Shown here in pieces: positions 8,540 through 16,771 of a stretch of 64,000 bases of DNA. The DNA is from Micromonospora sp. BL4. GTDB taxonomy: Bacteria > Actinomycetota > Actinomycetes > Mycobacteriales > Micromonosporaceae. Within the stretch, counting starts at the first letter, position 1. Every line of letters begins with the position of its first letter. The notes under the pieces are model-generated. The model was not told the origin of the DNA. It did no database searches and saw only the letters and a list, made by a program, of their open reading frames with translations. The position numbers and the translations under genes are program-made. The stretch is taken from positions 29,575 through 93,574 of the forward strand of contig NZ_RCVJ01000078.1 in assembly GCF_003667505.1 (NCBI RefSeq), in the 5' to 3' direction.

Positions 8540-10218
8540 CGCTGGCCGCCCTCGACGCGTTCGATCAGCGAACGGGCCAGCGCCGCGTCGTCGGGCACCG
8601 TGGCCTCCGCCGCCTCCCGCAGGCGCCGCGTGGGATCGTCGCCGAGGGTGGTGACCCGCCGGCCCGAGGCGAGCAGCGAGCCGACCACCCGTTCGGCGAC
8701 CTCGGGAACGAGCACCCCGCCGAGGGTGACCGCGGCTTCGAGGCCGCTCATCGGCTCGCCGTAGAGGTTCTCCCCGGTCAGCACGTACGACGCGACGCTG
8801 CCCAGGTCGCGTAGGTCGTACCCGGCCTGCAGGGGTGGGAACGGAACGAACTCGCCGAGCGTGACGACGATGTGGAGGATCTCCTCGATCGTCGCCGGCC
8901 GTGCCTCCAGGAGGCCCTCGGTGTCGACCTCGCCGTCGGCGATCATCAACGGCACGTCGTCGAAGTGGGGGACGACCTTCTCGCGGTACTGGACGATGCC
9001 GGCGATGTCCGACTCACCGGTGGCGCCGAGGGGCAGGTCCAGGACGACCCGCACGTTCGTGGTGCGGACCACGGTCAACCGGAAGCACGGTGCGAAGGTC
9101 GCGGTCTCGTCCGGCGGTTCGGCCGACGGGTCGCCGTCCGGATCCAGATAGTCGAGTCGATAGGCGAAGCGGTCCTTTCCGCTCGCCGGATCGAGGCGGA
9201 TGCGGATCGGCACCGGCGCCGTCTCCGGCAGCCCGCCGAGCCACTGGACGTAGGTGTCGAGCAGGCTCATCAGGATCGCGAACACGGCGTCGTCGACGAT
9301 TTTCGCCGCCTCGACCAGCCAGGTGGGCTGCCAGCTCCACGGGGTTCCCCGAGGTGGCCGGCGCAGGTCGGGCTTCAGCAGCACCAGGTCGACGCCGTCC
9401 GGGCGGGTCTCCTGCACCGCCACGGGTCGCGGCTCGCCGAGGGCCCGGCTCATGGCCACGGCGTTCGCGACGATGTCCGGCTCCGCCAGCGGTACGGGGC
9501 GCAGCGGCGCGCCGAGCGGCGGCAGCGTCATCGGATGTCGATGCCGCTCGAACTCGAAGCGGAGCGCCTGATCGCAGGTGACGGTGCCCTCGCCCGGTTG
9601 GTGGGCCGCCCGGACGACGCTCAGGGCGGTGGCGCTCAGCAGGGGCCGCTGCTCGAAGGTGACGCCGGGTGCCGCGGCGACCCGCAGCGACATCGCACTC
9701 CAGTGGAAGATCACCGACGGGTCGGTCACCGGGTCGGTGCCCGGCGGCGTGTCGGTGATGGCGAAGCCGTGCGCGGGCGCGAACGCGTAGCCGAAGGCGA
9801 GCGGCTCGTACTCGATCGGCTCGCGGCCCGGCGCGGGCGTGACGCTCTGGGCCGCGTCCCGGATCCGGTGGTCGACGGTCAGGTCGAAGGCGAGCGGGAG
9901 TGCGGTCGCGAAGTCCAGCACGGTCGTGGCGGAGGCGCCGAGCGGTCGGCCCAGCGCGGCGGCCGTCGCCACCTCGTAGTACCAGCCGGGCAGGTAGACG
10001 ATGGAGAGGTTGTCAGGGCCGAGATATCGCACGTGCAGCACGTTGCTCATGGCGTCGACGCAGACGAACACCGGACTGACCGGCGACCCGCGGCACAGCT
10101 CCACCCACCGCCCGCCGACGTGGTCCGGAGCGTCCACCGCCAGCCAGACATCCGCCAGCAGGCCACTCAGGTGCCGTACCGCGTCACCGGCGGCCGCGAG
10201 GTTGGCGGTGTCTCCCAT
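8536..10218 (-). CDS. hypothetical protein with a pre-toxin-TG-like motif, first gene of the operon
   Basis: The 560-aa protein starts MGDTANLAAAGDAVRHLSGL. It is mixed alpha/beta and apparently soluble, and most of it (1-460) matches nothing I recognise. Near the C-terminus, residues 466-506 (GYDLRDLGSVASYVLTGENL, then YGEPMSGLEAAVTLGG) resemble the PT-TG segment seen before toxin domains in polymorphic toxins: a hydrophobic helix, a T-G pair, an LxGE-like turn and an S-G-x-E helix. Only about 55 residues follow it, too few for a typical toxin domain. The resemblance is by eye and may be chance. It leads an operon with the 521- and 925-aa proteins. Confidence 0.7.
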   Translation of the reverse strand: MGDTANLAAAGDAVRHLSGLLADVWLAVDAPDHVGGRWVELCRGSPVSPVFVCVDAMSNVLHVRYLGPDNLSIVYLPGWYYEVATAAALGRPLGASATTVLDFATALPLAFDLTVDHRIRDAAQSVTPAPGREPIEYEPLAFGYAFAPAHGFAITDTPPGTDPVTDPSVIFHWSAMSLRVAAAPGVTFEQRPLLSATALSVVRAAHQPGEGTVTCDQALRFEFERHRHPMTLPPLGAPLRPVPLAEPDIVANAVAMSRALGEPRPVAVQETRPDGVDLVLLKPDLRRPPRGTPWSWQPTWLVEAAKIVDDAVFAILMSLLDTYVQWLGGLPETAPVPIRIRLDPASGKDRFAYRLDYLDPDGDPSAEPPDETATFAPCFRLTVVRTTNVRVVLDLPLGATGESDIAGIVQYREKVVPHFDDVPLMIADGEVDTEGLLEARPATIEEILHIVVTLGEFVPFPPLQAGYDLRDLGSVASYVLTGENLYGEPMSGLEAAVTLGGVLVPEVAERVVGSLLASGRRVTTLGDDPTRRLREAAEATVPDDAALARSLIERVEGGQR

Positions 10219-10330
10219 GCCGGGAGGCTAGCCGCGAAGCGCCGCCAGCACTGTCGCCCAGGTGCCAGTGGCGGCCCGGTCCACTTTCCGCACGGAAGCC
10301 GGGCCGATCAGCGTCGGTTGACTTCCCCGC

Positions 10331-10717
10331 TCAGCGGGTCCTCTTCGTCGGCCGCTTGCGGGGCGGCGTCAGCAGGTCGGCGATCGTGGCGATCGCGGAC
10401 GGCACCAGGCGGTAGTACGCCCAGACGCCGCGCTTCTCGCGCTCCAGCAGGCCAGCTTCGGTGAGGATCCTGAGGTGATGACTCACGGTCGGCTGGGAGA
10501 GCCCAAGCGGCGCGGTGAGGTCACTCACCGACGCCTCGCCCTCCGGAGCGGACTGGATCAGACTGAGCAGTCGCAGCCGGGCCGGATCGGCGAATGCCTT
10601 CAGCACCCCCGCCAGCCGCTCGGCATCGGCGCGCTTGATCGGCTCGCCGCCCAGCGGCGAGATAGCCGGCATAGCAGTAGTTTTCGCAGCTCCCACGCCT
10701 CCCATCGTTACATCCAC
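10331..10717 (-). CDS. ArsR-family winged-helix regulator
   Basis: The protein is up to 128 aa (GTG 10717), with later in-frame starts at ATG 10705 and ATG 10672. The ArsR core starts at ADAERLAGVLKAFADPARLR, and none of the starts has a strong ribosome site. The HTH contains PLGLSQPTVSHHLRILTEAG, and the wing is LLEREKRGVWAYYRL. I see no CxC or similar Cys pair in the alpha-3 helix, so a classic ArsR metal site is absent. The signal may be another metal site or a redox or protein partner. The C-terminus is very basic (PPRKRPTKRTR). It lies downstream of, and on the same strand as, the HxlR gene at 10788. Its target is unknown. Confidence 0.85.
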   Translation of the reverse strand: MDVTMGGVGAAKTTAMPAISPLGGEPIKRADAERLAGVLKAFADPARLRLLSLIQSAPEGEASVSDLTAPLGLSQPTVSHHLRILTEAGLLEREKRGVWAYYRLVPSAIATIADLLTPPRKRPTKRTR

Positions 10718-10787
10718 ATCATCGATAGGACGGTGGAACCGGGACAGTCCCCCGATGGCGACAGCACGGACGGGCGCCCTCGCGGGC

Positions 10788-11219
10788 CTACGGCGTGGTG
10801 CCGCTGTCGTACGCGGTCTGGTGGCGGCGGATCTCGGCGTGGTGGTCGGCGGACCAGTCCGCCAGGGCCAGGACGATGGACAGCAGCGAGGTGCCGAGGT
10901 CGGTGAGGGCGTACTCGACGCGGGGCGGGACTTCGGGGTAGGAGGTCCGGCTGACGAGCCCGGTGCGCTGCAGGTGCTTCAGGGTCAGGGTGAGCATGCG
11001 CTGGGAGATGCCGGGGATGGCGTCAGCCAGATGCGAGTAGCGGGTGGGGCCGTCGGCGAGGGTGCCGATGATCAGCACGCTCCACTTGTCGCCGACGAGG
11101 TCCAGGACCTCACGGATGAAGTCGGCGTCCTCGTCCTTCCAGTGCGCGCAGGGCCCCGGTGCCTTCCGGACGTTCGCCCGGACGTTGGTTCGTCTCCGTC
11201 GAAGATCGTCTGCGCTCAT
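10788..11219 (-). CDS. HxlR-family winged-helix regulator
   Basis: The 143-aa protein has the HxlR core: DLVGDKWSVLIIGTLADGPT, then the recognition region GISQRMLTLTLKHLQRTGLV and wing YPEVPPRVEYALTDLG. One cysteine (GPCAHWK, about residue 24) precedes the domain at the position used for thiol sensing in some HxlR proteins. It diverges from the FrnE-type thiol oxidoreductase at 11335, with a palindrome between them. Redox- or electrophile-responsive control of that gene is the likely job, by inference. Confidence 0.88.
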   Translation of the reverse strand: MSADDLRRRRTNVRANVRKAPGPCAHWKDEDADFIREVLDLVGDKWSVLIIGTLADGPTRYSHLADAIPGISQRMLTLTLKHLQRTGLVSRTSYPEVPPRVEYALTDLGTSLLSIVLALADWSADHHAEIRRHQTAYDSGTTP

Positions 11220-11251
11220 CGCCGCCGCCTGTCCGTCGCCCGATCGCTACG

Positions 11252-11263
11252 CACATGAATGTG
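11252..11263. promoter_or_regulatory. palindrome in the hxlR/frnE intergenic region
   Basis: CACAT-GA-ATGTG is a perfect 5-bp inverted repeat with a 2-bp spacer, 33 bases from the hxlR start and 72 from the frnE-like start. It is a plausible HxlR operator serving both genes. Confidence 0.4.
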
Positions 11264-11334
11264 CCTTTTGTGGCTCTCCGATACTAATGCATCATGGGGC
11301 TACGAACAGGAAGTAAGAATCGAGGGGGAGCGCA

Positions 11335-12054
11335 ATGAAGATCGAGTTCTGGTCGGACATCGTCTGCCCGTACTGCGGATTGATGGATCACCGGCTGCAC
11401 CTGGCGCTGGACCGGTTCGAGCACGGCGACGACGTGCAGGTGATCCACCGGTCCTTCCAGCTGCACCCTGACCTGCCGCGTGCGGGTGTCAGTCAGGTGA
11501 AGCTGATCGAGATGGCCGGGGCGCCCACGACGACCGTGGACCGGGTCCTGCGGCCGATCGAGCGAGCCGCCGAGGCGGAGGGCCTGACGCCCTACCGGGC
11601 GGTCGACCGCACGCTCGGCCCGACCGACTTCGCCCACGAGCTGCTCGCCTACGCGGCGGACCAGGGCCGTGGTAACGAGACCTGGACGGCGATGTTCCGC
11701 GCGCACTTCGGGCAGGCCCGAAAGCTGTGGACGGCCGGGGAGGTTCTCGACTTCGCCGGCGAGGTGGGCCTGGACCGCGCCGGGGCCGCCGAGGCCCTGC
11801 GAAGCCGCCGCTACCGGACCCGCGTGGCGGCTGACCAGCGCGAGGCCGAGCGCCTCGGCGCCCGGGGCGCGCCGTTCCTCGTGTTCGACGGCCGCTTCGC
11901 CGTCCCCGGTGCCATCGGCACCGACGACCTGCTGGCGGTGATCAGCAAGGCGTGGGCCGAAGGCCACGCCAGCCTGCGGCCGCTTCCGGTCGTCACCGAC
12001 GCCGAGGGTCTGTGCGCCCCGGACGGCTGCGCGGTGCCCGACCGCACCATCTGA
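11335..12054 (+). CDS. DsbA-family (FrnE-like) thiol-disulfide oxidoreductase
   Basis: The 239-aa cytoplasmic protein has a thioredoxin fold. The active site CPYC lies at residues 11-14 (EFWSDIVCPYCG), a helical insertion spans about 60-170 and the cis-Pro motif is GARGAPFLVFDGRFAVPGA. The C-terminus bears an extra CAPDGC pair, as in FrnE proteins, where a second Cys pair takes part in catalysis. No signal peptide. A very strong GGGGGAG site precedes the ATG. Oxidative protein folding or thiol stress repair in the cytoplasm is the likely role. It diverges from the HxlR gene. Confidence 0.88.
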   Translation: MKIEFWSDIVCPYCGLMDHRLHLALDRFEHGDDVQVIHRSFQLHPDLPRAGVSQVKLIEMAGAPTTTVDRVLRPIERAAEAEGLTPYRAVDRTLGPTDFAHELLAYAADQGRGNETWTAMFRAHFGQARKLWTAGEVLDFAGEVGLDRAGAAEALRSRRYRTRVAADQREAERLGARGAPFLVFDGRFAVPGAIGTDDLLAVISKAWAEGHASLRPLPVVTDAEGLCAPDGCAVPDRTI

Positions 12055-12333
12055 CAATGCCCGCTCTCGGGGCTGCCGGGCCCGCCCGCCACGCTCGGCG
12101 GTGGTGACTGTGGTGGGCGGTATACCGGTGAGTCTTAAATATGCCCCTGAGGTACAGCGCTCGTTGGCAACCCCGTCCGGGATCGCCCCGCTCGACCACG
12201 TCCGCCGCAGGGCCGGCGGATCGGGTGACGTCACTGAAGGTGACTGTCTGATTGCTGATCGCGCCGCTCGGGCTCGGGTCCTAACGTGATCGCCGCACCG
12301 CGCAGCGACCACCGGCCCGGAGACACGATCGTC

Positions 12334-12873
12334 ATGAGCCCGACCAGGCAGGCCGCCAGCGGCGGTGCGGAGGAGGACCTCGTCCGGCTGGCGATCCGGG
12401 CGGTGGCTCCGGAGGAGGAGCCGCTGCTGGTATTCCTGCAACCGGCGTACCAGCGTCGGCCGTGGCGGTGGCGCGAGGACCCGCGTGCTCTTCTGCGGGT
12501 GGGCGGCGGCGAGGCCGGTGGCGGGGGCTTCGCGGAGACCGTCGAGCCGCTGCTGCCGTACGTGATGGTGCTGACCGGCGTCGCCCTCGCCGGGTTGCGC
12601 GACGCGGTCCAGGCACAGGCCACCGATGCGATGCGCGGGGGATTGCGCCGGCTCGGCCGGCGGTGGTGGACCCGCCGCTCGGGCGAGGTGCCGCCCCGGA
12701 CGGTGCGGCTGCGCCCCGGTCAGGTGCTACGTATCGAGGAGGCGGTCACGGCCGCGGCCCGCGACCCGCGCTGGGCGCTCACCGAGGACCAGGTCGCGGT
12801 GCTGCGCGACGCGGTGCGCGAGGCGTTCGTCGCCCGGTTCGGGATGGACGCCGGGAACATCGACGGTGAGTGA
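12334..12873 (+). CDS. small protein coupled to the M48 peptidase gene
   Basis: The 179-aa reading from ATG 12334 is preferred because GGAG lies 11 bases upstream; a GTG at 12286 would add 16 residues. The protein is rich in Arg and Ala. It has one moderately hydrophobic segment at about residues 70-90 (LLPYVMVLTGVALAGLRDAV) that could be a membrane helix or amphipathic. The last third is a helical, charged domain. The stop overlaps the GTG start of the peptidase by 8 bases, so the two are coupled and the product may be a partner or regulator of the peptidase. I recognise no family. Confidence 0.6.
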   Translation: MSPTRQAASGGAEEDLVRLAIRAVAPEEEPLLVFLQPAYQRRPWRWREDPRALLRVGGGEAGGGGFAETVEPLLPYVMVLTGVALAGLRDAVQAQATDAMRGGLRRLGRRWWTRRSGEVPPRTVRLRPGQVLRIEEAVTAAARDPRWALTEDQVAVLRDAVREAFVARFGMDAGNIDGE

Positions 12874-15595
12874 CCCGACAGCCGGCCCCGCCCTGGCCGG
12901 GGTGACCCCTCCGTTGCCGTCACCGGCCCTCGGCCGGTTCGTCGCCGCGGTGACCGCGGTCGTCGGTACGAGCGTCTTCGGTTGGCAGACGGTGCTCATC
13001 GACGCCGCGCGCACCCGCCAGCGGGCCGAGTGCATCGACGGACTGCGCGGGCTGCCCGCACCGATCGACGTGCGGACCGGCACGGTCAACGAGGAATCGG
13101 CAGCGGCGGTGCGACACTGCCTCGGCACGCTGCACGCCGACGCGGTCCGTCAGATGCTCGTCGGGATGGCCGTGCTGGCGGCGGTGACGGCCGTGATCTA
13201 CCTGGCCGCGCCGTGGTGCGAACGCCGGCTGCGCGACCTGCGCCGCCTGGACCGGATGCCGGGCACCGAAACGCTGCGCGCGGACCTGTCCGCCCTGGTA
13301 CGCGAGGCGGGGCTGCGTCGGGCGCCGACGTTCGTGGCGTCGCGGTCGGCACGGGTCAGCGGCAACACCTTCGGCGCGTTCCCCGTCCGCTACGTCCGGC
13401 TCGACCTGGGGCTCGTGCACGCCCACCGGGTGGCGCCGGGCGTGTTCCGGGCGGTCGTACTGCACGAGCTGGCCCACCTCCGCAACGCGGACGTGGGCCT
13501 GACCCGGCTGACCATCGCGCTGGCCTGGGCCTTCCCGCTGGCCGTTCTCGTACCCGTCGCGGTCAACTACGCGGGCGCCGTGCCCGCCGCCCACCTGCTC
13601 GATGACGTCTGGCGGTTGGCGACGTTCGCGCTGGTGGTGCAGGTCTCGGCCTGGTCGGTGCTGCGGGCCCGGGAGTTCGCCGCGGACGCCCGGTTGACCG
13701 GGGCCGACGCGGCGACCATCCGGGCGCTGCTCGCGACCAACCCCACCCGCGCCGGACGCTGGCCCCGCCTCGCGGCCATGTTCCGGTTCCAGCCGCTGGC
13801 CCGGGCACGCGCCGACGAACTGGACCGGCCGGTGCGTCGAGTCTCCGCTCGCCCCGTCGAGGCGCTGGGCGCCGGCCTGGCTGCCGGGATCGCCGCGCCG
13901 CCGTTGGCGGACCTGATGGCGCAACTGCCCCGTACCCTCGGCGGCCCTGATCCGCTCACCGGCGGCGCGTTCCTGGTGGGGCTGCTGCTCGGTGTGCCGT
14001 TGGCCCTGGTCACCACCGGCGCGCTGTGGCGGTCGGCCTGGTGGGCGCGGCACGGTGGTGGCACGGCGGCCGGCGGCGGTCTGTTCGGTGCGGCGCTGGC
14101 CGTGGGGCTCCTCGTGGGCCGCCGGCTGGCCTGGTCGGCGGCGTATGCCAGCGACCGGCCGGCCTGGTGGGTCGAGCTGGCGTGGGCCGTGCTCGGGATC
14201 GCCGCAGGCGTCCTGCTCGGCCGCTGGGTGGCGCTCGGCGCTCGGGCGCACCTGCGGCGGATCCCGGTGACCGACGCGGGTCGTACCCGTCTGGCGTGGG
14301 CCGGCGCCGCCACGGCCACCGCACTGCTCATCGCCGCGTTCGTGGCGTCGATCCTGATCCTGGACTCGTGGTCGGCGGACTCCGAGGTGAGCATGCTGCG
14401 GGTGCTCGCCGCACGCGAGGGTCACCCCGAACACGTCACCGTGCTCACCCTGGGGGACACCCTCGGCTGGTACGTGCGCGTGCTGGCCGACCACGCCCCG
14501 TACCTGCTCGCGTTGCCGCTGGCCGCCGCGCTGCATCCGGTCCTGGCGGACCGGCACGCGACCCGGCGGGCGCTGCGGCTCGGCATCGTCTCGGGGGTCG
14601 TCGGCGCGGTGGCGCTCCCCCTGGTGGTGGTGGGCATCGCGGTCGCCGCCCGGGACCCGGGCCTCGGGCCGGCGGCGCTGCGGAGCCTCGTCGACGGCCA
14701 CACGCTGCTGCCGGTCACCCTGGTCGAGATGACTGTCGCGGTGGCGGCGGTGGCCAATCGGCGGCTGTCGGTGTGGCACGCGCTGCTGGCCGCGGGCACG
14801 GCGGGTCTGCTTCTGGCGCCGGTGCTGGTGGCCGCCATGGCGGCGCTGCCCTGCCTCGGCACCGCCGCGGGACCGGGCTGCGTCCGCCCTCCCGAGCAGG
14901 TCCTCGCCGTGCGGGCGATCAGCCACGCCCTGCTCGTCGCGCCGGTGTTCGCGACCCTCGCGGCGGCGCTCGGCGCCGCGGTGACGGCGGCACTGACCGT
15001 GGTCGTGCGCCCCCGCCACCGCCGGTGGTTGACATCCGGGGCCGCCGTCCTGGTGCTGCTCGGCGCGTCCGGTGCCGTCGCCGCCGCGCACCGGACGTCC
15101 GGGCCCGCGGCAGTGACCGGACACGATGGCTGCCTCGTCGGCGTGTGGCGTCTCGCCGCCGGGCGCTACCACGTGCCGGTCCCCGCCGACTCGCCGCTGG
15201 GCACGATCACCGGGCTGCGGCAGGACGCGAGTGTCGACCTCACCAGTGGTCCGGAGACCGGCTTCGCCAGCGCCTACCGGATCGACGGCACGGCGACCGA
15301 CCTGTTCGACCGGGCCGCCGCCGAGGGCCTCCTCAACGGCCACACCGTGCGCAACGTCCGCCGGGGCATGCAGACCTACCGGTGGACTGCCCACGCCGGC
15401 CGGTACCGGCAGCGCGACGGCGTGACGGCAGGCGACGTGAACCTGCTGCGGGTCGGCGACAGGGAGCTGGACATCAGCTCGGTCATGGCTGATTCGGAGG
15501 GGTCGTACCGCTGTGCCGGTGACCGGCTGGTCATCCGGATGGAGGCCGACGACGGGTCATGGGGCGAGGAGATCTTCGTCCGCAGCGGCGCCTGA
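12866..15595 (+). CDS. multi-spanning M48-family zinc metallopeptidase
   Basis: The 909-aa membrane protein starts at GTG 12866, overlapping the preceding gene. A TM segment near residue 30 and another near 100 precede the peptidase core. The zinc site HELAH is at 200-204 (VLHELAHLRNADVG), and the third ligand is probably Glu270 in AREFAADARL. At least eight further hydrophobic segments follow to about 760, far more than HtpX or Ste24. The C-terminal 150 residues form a soluble, probably extracytoplasmic domain beginning CLVGVWRLA, the sort of start seen in lipocalin-like folds. The architecture suggests a membrane-embedded protease with a sensing or substrate-binding tail. The substrate is unknown. 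Confidence 0.82.
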   Translation: MSDPTAGPALAGVTPPLPSPALGRFVAAVTAVVGTSVFGWQTVLIDAARTRQRAECIDGLRGLPAPIDVRTGTVNEESAAAVRHCLGTLHADAVRQMLVGMAVLAAVTAVIYLAAPWCERRLRDLRRLDRMPGTETLRADLSALVREAGLRRAPTFVASRSARVSGNTFGAFPVRYVRLDLGLVHAHRVAPGVFRAVVLHELAHLRNADVGLTRLTIALAWAFPLAVLVPVAVNYAGAVPAAHLLDDVWRLATFALVVQVSAWSVLRAREFAADARLTGADAATIRALLATNPTRAGRWPRLAAMFRFQPLARARADELDRPVRRVSARPVEALGAGLAAGIAAPPLADLMAQLPRTLGGPDPLTGGAFLVGLLLGVPLALVTTGALWRSAWWARHGGGTAAGGGLFGAALAVGLLVGRRLAWSAAYASDRPAWWVELAWAVLGIAAGVLLGRWVALGARAHLRRIPVTDAGRTRLAWAGAATATALLIAAFVASILILDSWSADSEVSMLRVLAAREGHPEHVTVLTLGDTLGWYVRVLADHAPYLLALPLAAALHPVLADRHATRRALRLGIVSGVVGAVALPLVVVGIAVAARDPGLGPAALRSLVDGHTLLPVTLVEMTVAVAAVANRRLSVWHALLAAGTAGLLLAPVLVAAMAALPCLGTAAGPGCVRPPEQVLAVRAISHALLVAPVFATLAAALGAAVTAALTVVVRPRHRRWLTSGAAVLVLLGASGAVAAAHRTSGPAAVTGHDGCLVGVWRLAAGRYHVPVPADSPLGTITGLRQDASVDLTSGPETGFASAYRIDGTATDLFDRAAAEGLLNGHTVRNVRRGMQTYRWTAHAGRYRQRDGVTAGDVNLLRVGDRELDISSVMADSEGSYRCAGDRLVIRMEADDGSWGEEIFVRSGA

Positions 15596-15602
15596 CGGCG
15601 CC

Positions 15603-16697
15603 TCACGCGGCCGATGTGACTCGGGCGTGCCCGAAGTACATGAGCTCCCAGATCGCGCCCTCGGCGAACTCCTCGACCACGCGTTCGCCCTTGTGATGCT
15701 CGATCGTGAGCAGGCCGGCGAAGCGGAGGTAGGCGCCGTCGAACCGGACCAGCCGGGCCGCGGCCCTCTTCAGCCAGGGCAGGTCCTTGGTGAGCGGGTT
15801 GCGGACCAGGTCGCGCTTGCGGTCGAAGGTCACCACGTACGTGTCGTCGTCGTCCACGTACGTGTACCGGACCATGCCCGCCACCGGCTTGCCGGTCTTC
15901 GCGTCGGTGTAGACCCGGTGTCGTTCGAACGTCATCTTCTCCGGGTCGTCGCCGATGATCCGGCCGTCGCGGGCCAGCATGAAGATGGGGATCTCGGCAA
16001 AGCCGTACTTCTCGGCGCTGGTGATGAACGAGGCGATGACCGTGTACGGCCCGGCCTGCCCCCGCCCCCAGTACCAGTCATTGATGATTTTCTGCAGCCC
16101 GACGTTTCCCCAGTTGTGGTCGTGGTAGCCGACGCCGGTCGTCTCGTGCCGCACCCCGTCGATCGTGTACGAGCCGCGCACGGCTCCCTGCGGGACCGAG
16201 GGCAGCCAGTTGAACTCGAGGTCGCGCTTCGCGCCGAACAGCATGTGCCCGGTGGCCGGGCGCCAGGCCGGGACCTCGGATGTCAGCGTGAAGTCGACCC
16301 GCAGCCTCCCGGCGGCCGCCTGGATCCGGTACTCGCGCAGGTTCTCGCCCTGGAAGCGGTTGTCCGGGCCCATCCTTACGTCCGTACGCCCGCTCGCCGC
16401 CGACCATTCGGCCGGGGGGATCGCGATCGTGTTGTTGGACATCGTGCCGTCGGGAAGTTCCAGGTTGACGCGGAGTTGCGGCGACAGCGGGCTGCTCGCC
16501 GCGCCGAGGTCCTTGTTCATGAACACCACGACCACCTTCGCGCCGTCCTCGAGGTGGGCGTCGAAGTACCACCACTCGTACGACCCGGCGCGATCGTCGG
16601 TGCGGGCGCCGTCCTCCCATTCGCGTACGACATCGCGCTCCAGATCGAAGCGTGCGTAGTCGTCGCTCAGCGCGGCCAGTTTGAGGTGTTCCGGCAT
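15603..16697 (-). CDS. AttH/CrtC-like lipocalin-fold protein
   Basis: The 364-aa protein starts MPEHLKLAALSDDYARFDLE, with a purine-rich GAGGAAGAG upstream. Two signatures point to the AttH/CrtC (hydroxyneurosporene synthase-like) double-lipocalin family: SYEWWYFDAHLEDG near residue 40 and GVGYHDHNWGN near 180. Family members include carotenoid hydratases and Diels-Alderase-like cyclases of secondary metabolism, but most are uncharacterised. No signal peptide. It is the last gene of a probable cupin-SDR-CrtC-like operon. A lipid or polyketide-like substrate is a guess. Confidence 0.75.
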   Translation of the reverse strand: MPEHLKLAALSDDYARFDLERDVVREWEDGARTDDRAGSYEWWYFDAHLEDGAKVVVVFMNKDLGAASSPLSPQLRVNLELPDGTMSNNTIAIPPAEWSAASGRTDVRMGPDNRFQGENLREYRIQAAAGRLRVDFTLTSEVPAWRPATGHMLFGAKRDLEFNWLPSVPQGAVRGSYTIDGVRHETTGVGYHDHNWGNVGLQKIINDWYWGRGQAGPYTVIASFITSAEKYGFAEIPIFMLARDGRIIGDDPEKMTFERHRVYTDAKTGKPVAGMVRYTYVDDDDTYVVTFDRKRDLVRNPLTKDLPWLKRAAARLVRFDGAYLRFAGLLTIEHHKGERVVEEFAEGAIWELMYFGHARVTSAA

Positions 16698-16771
16698 GAC
16701 TCTTCCTCTTCGTTGCCTTGCAAGATCAAGATGTGTGGCCCGTTCTCGGACGCCGACGGTGGGCGGATGGC

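Noticed and set aside
12101..12289. 62-codon frame between the FrnE-like gene and the M48 pair
   Set aside because: No ribosome site and no protein-like or family-like sequence; the stretch is better left as an intergenic region.
12920..15394. Very long open frame antisense to the M48 peptidase gene
   Set aside because: In high-GC DNA the frame opposite a real gene often stays open; this one is Gly/Arg/Pro/Gln-rich with no family-like sequence, while the plus strand carries HELAH and membrane helices.
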